This document shows, in pieces, positions 59,397-64,000 of a DNA stretch of 64,000 nt. Source of the stretch: Gemmobacter sp034519525 (GTDB lineage: Bacteria; Pseudomonadota; Alphaproteobacteria; Rhodobacterales; Rhodobacteraceae); assembly GCA_034519525.1 (NCBI GenBank), contig JAXHOJ010000039.1, positions 1-64,000 of the forward strand, written 5' to 3'. The first letter of the stretch is position 1. Every line of letters begins with the position of its first letter. The notes under the pieces were generated by a model, which was not told where the DNA came from, ran no database searches, and was given only the letters and a program-made list of their open reading frames with translations. The translations under genes were made by a program, and so were the position numbers.

Positions 59397-60199
59397 CAGA
59401 TCCGCTGTTCACCCGCCTGCATATCGCCGCGCTGACGGCAAGCCTGTGCGTCGTCGTGGTGTTTTCGGCCTTTCCGGGGCTGGATCTGGCGGTGTCGCGG
59501 GCCTTCGCCGCACCGGGCGGCGGGTTTCGGGCGGCAGCGGTGCCTGCCATCGGGCTGTTGAATGCCGCGATCCGCCGGATGCTGGAGCTGCTGGCCTTTG
59601 CCGCCGTGCTGCTGACTCTGCTGGCGGTGGTTCTGCGCTGGCGCCCGGCATCGGGTCTGGCCAACTGGGTCTTCCTGTCGCTGGTGCTGGCCGCCGGGCC
59701 GGGGCTGATCGTGAACCTGCTGCTGAAGGAATATTCGGGCCGCGCCCGCCCCGCCAATGTGCTGGAATTCGGCGGGCCGCATCCCTTCACGCCGATGCTG
59801 CGCGTGGCGGAGAATTGCAACGGCAACTGCTCCTTCAGCTCGGGCGAAACGGCGCTGTCTTCCGCCATGGTTTTTGCGCTTCTGGTGCTGTTCTGGCCGC
59901 AGATGGGCCGGCTGGCGCGCGGGGTTGCGCTGGCCATCGGGCTTGGCCTGATCGGCATGACCCTGGGCCTGCGGGTGGCGCTGGGGCGGCATTTTGCCAG
60001 CGACGTGCTGTTTTCGGTCGCGGTTTCGGCCTTTGTCTGCCTTGGCCTGTACCGGCTGACGGGGCTGGCCGCCGCGCGGGCCCGCTTCACCCCGGCGGCT
60101 TTGCGGGCCGATGGCCTGACCCTTGTGCAGATGCTGCGCGAACGGGCAGCCGCCCTGCTGCGCCGCCCATTGCCGACATGGTGGCCCCTGCCGCGATAG
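59393..60199 (+). CDS. PAP2-family phosphatase (LpxE/LpxF/PgpB-like)
   Basis: 268 residues with about six helices. The three PAP2 signatures are KEYSGRARPANV, SFSSGETAL and GRHFASDVLF. An extra CNGNC cysteine pair precedes the second. It may dephosphorylate lipid A or recycle undecaprenyl diphosphate. Overlaps the ArnT-like stop by 4 bp. Just past its stop the inverted CGATAG/CTATCG sequence (60194-60212) and the palindrome CTATCGCGCGATAG (60207-60220) may form a hairpin. Confidence 0.88.
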   Translation: MTDPLFTRLHIAALTASLCVVVVFSAFPGLDLAVSRAFAAPGGGFRAAAVPAIGLLNAAIRRMLELLAFAAVLLTLLAVVLRWRPASGLANWVFLSLVLAAGPGLIVNLLLKEYSGRARPANVLEFGGPHPFTPMLRVAENCNGNCSFSSGETALSSAMVFALLVLFWPQMGRLARGVALAIGLGLIGMTLGLRVALGRHFASDVLFSVAVSAFVCLGLYRLTGLAAARARFTPAALRADGLTLVQMLRERAAALLRRPLPTWWPLPR

Positions 60200-60416
60200 C
60201 CGCAGACTATCGCGCGATAGGGCTTTCAGATCATTGAAGAAATCCGCCGCTGCAGAATCAGCTGCCGTGCCGCCACCCGTCGCAAATGGGGTGCCGAGGT
60301 CGGAAATCGACGAAGCCTTGCCGGAACGGCGATTGCCATGGGCCACCGGCAGGGTCTAGCAGGGATGCAACACAAGATTGTCCCCTCCTCATGCCAGCCA
60401 AGACCGGATCCCGCTC

Positions 60417-61301
60417 ATGAATGCTTATGTCCTGACCGTGCAATGCACATCCCGCCGTGGCATCGTTGCCGCGATTTCCACCTATCTGGCAGAGAGCGGC
60501 TGCAACATCACCGATTCCGCGCAGTTCGACGATGATCTGACCGGCAAGTTCTTTGCCCGCATCTCGTTCCGCGCCGAAACCGGCATCACGCTGGCGGCCC
60601 TGCGCGAAGGCTTTGCCGCCGTCGCCACGCCCTTTGGCATGGATTGGGCGATCCATGACGGCGCGCATCGCATGAAGGTGCTGCTGATGGTGTCGAACTT
60701 CGGGCACTGCCTGAACGACCTGCTGTATCGCTGGAAAATCGGGGCGCTGCCGGTCGATATCGTCGGCGTGGTGTCGAACCACATGACCTATCAGAAAGTG
60801 GTGGTGAACCACGATCTGCCCTTCCACCACATCAAGGTGACCAAGGAAAACAAACCCGAGGCCGAGGCCCGCCTTCTGGCCCTGGTCGAAGACAGCGGCG
60901 CCGAACTGGTGGTGCTGGCGCGCTATATGCAGGTGCTGTCGGATGCCTTCTGCGAAAAGATGTCGGGGCGGATCATCAACATTCACCATTCCTTCCTGCC
61001 GTCGTTCAAGGGCGCCAACCCCTACAAACAGGCCTATGAGCGGGGCGTGAAACTGATCGGCGCCACGGCGCATTACGTCACCGCCGATCTGGACGAAGGC
61101 CCGATCATCGAACAGGACACCGTGCGCATCACCCATGCGCAAAGCCCGGATGATTACGTTTCGCTGGGCCGCGATGTCGAAGCACAGGTTCTGGCCCGCG
61201 CGATCCATGCCCATATCCATCACCGGTCCTTCCAGAACGGCAACAAGACCGTGGTGTTCCCGGCCTCGCCCGGCTCTTACGCCTCGGAACGCATGGGCTG
61301 A
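60417..61301 (+). CDS. purU: Formyltetrahydrofolate deformylase
   Basis: 294 residues. An N-terminal ACT domain (about 1-80, TVQCTSRRGIVAAISTYLAESGCNI) precedes a formyltransferase-fold catalytic domain with LMVSNFGHCLNDLLYRW, INIHHSFLPSFKGANPYKQAYERGVKLIGATAHYVT and DEGPIIEQD (catalytic Asn/His/Asp set). Hydrolyses 10-formyl-THF to formate and THF. Formaldehyde/C1 released by the GbcAB-like system could provide a need for it. Start at MNAYVL; strong terminator follows. Confidence 0.95.
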   Translation: MNAYVLTVQCTSRRGIVAAISTYLAESGCNITDSAQFDDDLTGKFFARISFRAETGITLAALREGFAAVATPFGMDWAIHDGAHRMKVLLMVSNFGHCLNDLLYRWKIGALPVDIVGVVSNHMTYQKVVVNHDLPFHHIKVTKENKPEAEARLLALVEDSGAELVVLARYMQVLSDAFCEKMSGRIINIHHSFLPSFKGANPYKQAYERGVKLIGATAHYVTADLDEGPIIEQDTVRITHAQSPDDYVSLGRDVEAQVLARAIHAHIHHRSFQNGNKTVVFPASPGSYASERMG

Positions 61302-61324
61302 TCCGGCCTTGCCAGACAGAAACG

Positions 61325-61356
61325 GGGCGGCGATCCGGGGGATTGCCGCCCTTTTT
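61325..61356 (+). terminator. Terminator after purU
   Basis: GGGCGGCGATCC pairs with GGATTGCCGCCC (one G-U) around GGG, followed by TTTTT. Confidence 0.88.
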
Positions 61357-61495
61357 CATGCCGCCACTGTTCACGCGGTGCCCCGTTCGTGCAGTCCTTG
61401 CGCGACGGAACCCGCCCGCCTGCCCGTATGATCCACAGCCCCGATGGGCTGTGGCACCGGATGGCCGGTTGCCGCCCGCTTCCAAAGGTTCCGCC

Positions 61496-61993
61496 ATGCA
61501 AAGCCTGCTGCTCCGCTATGCCACGCCCTTCATCACCGGGCTGTTTCTTGTCTCGCTCATCTCTGGTCTCGCGCTGTTCTTCCATATCGGCCCCTCCGGG
61601 TTTCACGGGATGCACGAAATCCTCAGTCTGGCGCTGATCCTGCCGTTCGCGCTGCATCTGTGGAAGAACTGGCGGCCGATGACGGTGTATTTCACCCGTG
61701 CCCCGATGGCCGTCGCCCTTGCGGTTTCGACGCTGGCGGGCGCTGCCTTCCTGCTGCCTGCCGCGGGCGAAGATCGGGCGGGCGGTCCGCCGCAATTTGC
61801 CGTGGCGCAGATGCTGCTGCAGGCCTCTCCCGCTGTGGCGGCGCCCGCGCTTGGCCTGACCGGGGCCGAACTGGAGGCGCGGCTGACCGCTGCGGGGTTT
61901 GTTACGACAGGCGCGCCCAGCCTGCACGATATCGCCACCGCCGCAGGCCGCAGCGATGCAGCACTTCTGGCCGCGCTGGCCCAGACCCCCTGA
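61496..61993 (+). CDS. DUF4405 domain membrane protein
   Basis: 165 residues. Two N-terminal helices with the cytochrome-b-like His pattern (SGFHGMHEILSLALILPFALHLWKNW) and a third helix (VALAVSTLAGAAFLLPAAG) match DUF4405, proteins that may bind heme in the inner membrane. The C-terminal 70 residues are soluble, with QFAVAQMLLQASPAVAAPALGLTGAELEARLTAAGF, probably periplasmic. Function unknown. Start chosen at 61496 where the membrane segment begins. Confidence 0.78.
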   Translation: MQSLLLRYATPFITGLFLVSLISGLALFFHIGPSGFHGMHEILSLALILPFALHLWKNWRPMTVYFTRAPMAVALAVSTLAGAAFLLPAAGEDRAGGPPQFAVAQMLLQASPAVAAPALGLTGAELEARLTAAGFVTTGAPSLHDIATAAGRSDAALLAALAQTP

Positions 61994-62146
61994 ACCTGCC
62001 GGTTCCGGCAGGTCTTGCAGCCCGGGCCGGAACCGCCCCATAACACATTGCCCGCCAGGACCGCGCGCCCGCGCCCCCAGCCAAGGGTTTTCGTACCAGC
62101 CCCTGCCGCGCAGCCGGGCCGGTTTCGCCCGCTGAGAGGACCGTTC

Positions 62147-62902
62147 ATGAAAGATTTCCCGCCCGCCCCTACCATCACCCGGCTGCGCCACGAATTGCGC
62201 CGCCGCAACCTGACCGTGAAAAGCACCGAGGCCCTGACCCCCGCGATGATCCGCATCACCCTGACGGGCGAGGATCTGGCAGGCTTTCTCAGCGCCGCCC
62301 CGGATGACCATATCAAGATCTTCGTCCCCGGCCCGGGCGATACGCCCGAAATGCGCGATTACACCCCGCGCCGCTTTGATGCCGAACGGCAAGAGCTGGT
62401 GGTGGATTTCGCGGTGCATGACGCCGGGCCTGCCACGCTTTGGGCCTTGCAGGCCAAACCCGGCGATGCGCTGGCCATCGGCGGGCCGCGCGGGTCGCAG
62501 GTGATCGGGGGCCAGATTGACCGCTGGCTGCTGATCGGGGATGAAACCGCGCTGCCCGCCATTGGCCGCCGCATCGAAGAGGCCGCGCCCGGCACGGTGA
62601 TCGCGGCGCTGGTGGCGATCCCGGATGCCGCCGACCGGCAGGTGTTCGAAACCCGGGCCGATCTGGCACTGCACTGGGTGCAGCGCCCTGCCGCCGCCGC
62701 CACCGATCCCGCCCCGCTGCTGGACCGGCTGGCCGAAACCGACATCCCGCCCGGCACCTTTGTCTGGATCGCGGCCGAGGCCAGGGTGGCCCGCGCCCTG
62801 CGCAACCATCTGCTGGCGGATCGCGGCCATCCGCCCGGCTGGCTCAAGGCTTCGGGCTATTGGGTGGCGGGCGAGGCCGATCAGGTGGTGCATTTCGACT
62901 GA
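62147..62902 (+). CDS. Siderophore-interacting protein (FAD-binding ferric reductase)
   Basis: 251 residues. The FAD-binding segment MRDYTPRRFD (about 67-76), the HIKIFVPGPG strand and the NAD(P)H-side WLLIGDETALPAIGRRIEE fit the SIP/ViuB family that reduces ferric siderophores in the cytoplasm. C-terminal ASGYWVAGEADQVVHFD is typical. The ATG at 62147 follows a GAGAGGA site. No siderophore receptor is adjacent. Confidence 0.9.
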   Translation: MKDFPPAPTITRLRHELRRRNLTVKSTEALTPAMIRITLTGEDLAGFLSAAPDDHIKIFVPGPGDTPEMRDYTPRRFDAERQELVVDFAVHDAGPATLWALQAKPGDALAIGGPRGSQVIGGQIDRWLLIGDETALPAIGRRIEEAAPGTVIAALVAIPDAADRQVFETRADLALHWVQRPAAAATDPAPLLDRLAETDIPPGTFVWIAAEARVARALRNHLLADRGHPPGWLKASGYWVAGEADQVVHFD

Positions 62903-62978
62903 TCGCCTTGCGCCCGGCGCCGGGCTGGCTTCCTATGGCCGCGATAAGGCAAGGATGGGGGCCAGAATGGAGGCCAGA

Positions 62979-63875
62979 ATGGCACAGGGCAGGATCGCCG
63001 TGATGGGCGCAGGCGCGGTGGGGTGTTTTTACGGCGCGCGGCTGGCGCAGGCGGGCGCAGATGTGGTGCTGATCGGCCGCCCCGCGCTGGCCGATGCCGT
63101 GGCCGCAGAAGGGCTGCTGCTGGAAATGGGCGGCGAGACGATCCGCTTGCCGGTTGCCGCCAGCGCCGATCCTGCGGCGGTGGCCGGGGCCGATCTGGTG
63201 CTGTTCTGCGTGAAATCCGGCGATACCGAAGCGGCGGGGCAGCAGATCGCGCCGCATCTGGCGCCCGGCGCCCAGGTGCTGTCGCTGCAGAACGGTGTCG
63301 GCAATGCCGAACGTCTGGCGGCGGTGATCGGCCAGCCGGTGCTGCCCACGGTGGTTTATGTCGCGGCGCAGATGGGCGGGCCGGGGCATGTGATCCACCG
63401 GGGCCGGGGCGATCTGGTGATCGGTGAAGGGCCGGGCGCCGCAGAGGTGGCCGCCCGGCTGCGCGCCGCAGGCATCAAGGCCGAGGTTTCGGGCCAGACC
63501 CTTGCCGCGCAATGGGAAAAGCTGGTCATCAACTGCGCGCTGAACGCGATTTCAGCGGTGACAGCCGCCCCCTATGGCCGGATCGTCGCACAGCCCGGCG
63601 CGCTGGATCTGATGCAGGGCGTGGTGGCCGAATGTCTGGCCGTGGCCGCAGCCTCTGGCGTGGACCTGCCGGATGGCATCTGGGATCAGGTGCTGCGCAT
63701 AGCCGAGGCGATGCCCACGCAGATTTCATCGACCGCGCAGGACATGCAGCGTGGCCGCGCCACCGAGATCGACTTTCTCAATGGCGAGATCCTGCGGCGC
63801 GGTCAGGCGCTTGGCCTGCCCACCCCGCTGAATGCCGCGCTGACCGTTCTGGTGAAGCTGGCCGAACAGCGCTGA
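62979..63875 (+). CDS. panE: 2-dehydropantoate 2-reductase (ketopantoate reductase)
   Basis: 298 residues from the ATG at 62979, preceded by GGAGG at 6 bases; in-frame ATGs at 62955 and 62967 are less well placed. The Rossmann motif GAGAVGCFYGARLAQAGADVVLIGRP starts at residue 10. FCVKSGDTEAA, QNGVGNAE, the catalytic Lys in WEKLVINCALNAISAVTAAPYG and the TEIDFLNGEI segment follow. It reduces ketopantoate with NADPH in pantothenate synthesis; paralogues of this fold can act on other 2-oxo acids. Confidence 0.88.
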   Translation: MAQGRIAVMGAGAVGCFYGARLAQAGADVVLIGRPALADAVAAEGLLLEMGGETIRLPVAASADPAAVAGADLVLFCVKSGDTEAAGQQIAPHLAPGAQVLSLQNGVGNAERLAAVIGQPVLPTVVYVAAQMGGPGHVIHRGRGDLVIGEGPGAAEVAARLRAAGIKAEVSGQTLAAQWEKLVINCALNAISAVTAAPYGRIVAQPGALDLMQGVVAECLAVAAASGVDLPDGIWDQVLRIAEAMPTQISSTAQDMQRGRATEIDFLNGEILRRGQALGLPTPLNAALTVLVKLAEQR

Positions 63876-63881
63876 CCGGCC

Positions 63882-64000
63882 TCACACCTGCGCCGTGCTG
63901 CGCCGGGTAATCCAGCGGCGGCGCAGAAAGGCCAGCACGAACAGCGCGGTCTGCACCAGAATGATGGTCGGCGCCGGCGCGCTGTCCAGCCAGAAGCTGG
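63882..64000 (-). CDS. Metal ABC transporter permease (ABC-3 family), C-terminal end, cut by window edge
   Basis: Only the last 38 residues are present: a hydrophobic segment LDSAPAPTIILVQTALFVLAFL then a basic tail (RRRWITRRSTAQV). The SAPAPTIIL pattern is typical of the last helix of ZnuB/MntB-type zinc or manganese permeases. The call is tentative because of the short length. Confidence 0.55.
   Translation of the reverse strand, partial: SFWLDSAPAPTIILVQTALFVLAFLRRRWITRRSTAQV

Overview
The window looks like chromosomal DNA of an alphaproteobacterium of the Rhodobacteraceae (Rhodobacter/Gemmobacter/Tabrizicola-like). The evidence is high G+C, dense head-to-tail genes joined by ATGA/GTGA overlaps, a complete PhyR-NepR-EcfG general stress response core, an hmuSTUV-exbBD-tonB heme uptake operon, several polyamine-type ABC importers and many LysR regulators. 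I see no prophage, insertion sequence, CRISPR array or replication origin. One tRNA (Val, anticodon UAC) is present.

Layout. 1-3.9 kb: the end of an aldo/keto reductase, a frameshifted DUF4105 gene, ubiG, a proline iminopeptidase and tspO. 3.9-13.0 kb (minus strand): an aldehyde dehydrogenase with a putrescine/spermidine-type importer, a LysR regulator, and a Rieske oxygenase with its reductase that resemble glycine betaine demethylase GbcAB. 13.4-17.5 kb (plus): a tightly coupled envelope-lipid operon (metallophosphoesterase, GT21 ceramide glucosyltransferase-like enzyme, DedA protein, GT2) followed by a TauE exporter. 17.5-29.4 kb: the general stress response locus, namely phyR against nepR-ecfG-phyK, surrounded by small membrane and periplasmic stress genes. 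Most of these have a recognisable GGAAC-N16/17-CGTT EcfG promoter.

29.7-41.4 kb: two divergent blocks around a LysR gene. The minus block encodes a 2-ketoarginine-decarboxylase-like ThDP enzyme and a complete ABC importer. The plus block encodes an M20 amidohydrolase, an arginine-deiminase-superfamily hydrolase, an FMN 2-hydroxyacid oxidase and an FAD 2-hydroxyacid dehydrogenase. Together they suggest a catabolic route for guanidino 2-hydroxy acids or their conjugates, which is the best candidate here for an undescribed system. 41.5-46.3 kb: an endonuclease/phosphatase-fold protein, a cardiolipin-synthase-like protein, a LysR regulator with a 20-bp-period triple repeat upstream, and aspartate ammonia-lyase.

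46.5-52.8 kb: heme import and energising genes with a duplicated palindromic operator upstream. 53.2-56.1 kb: a large secreted repeat protein (ELWxTDGT repeats, three cadherin-like repeats, sixteen RTX nonapeptides). 56.5-60.2 kb: tRNA-Val and a four-gene lipid A or polyprenyl-linked glycan modification module. 60.4 kb to the end: purU, a DUF4405 protein, a siderophore-interacting protein, a ketopantoate reductase and the end of a metal ABC permease gene.
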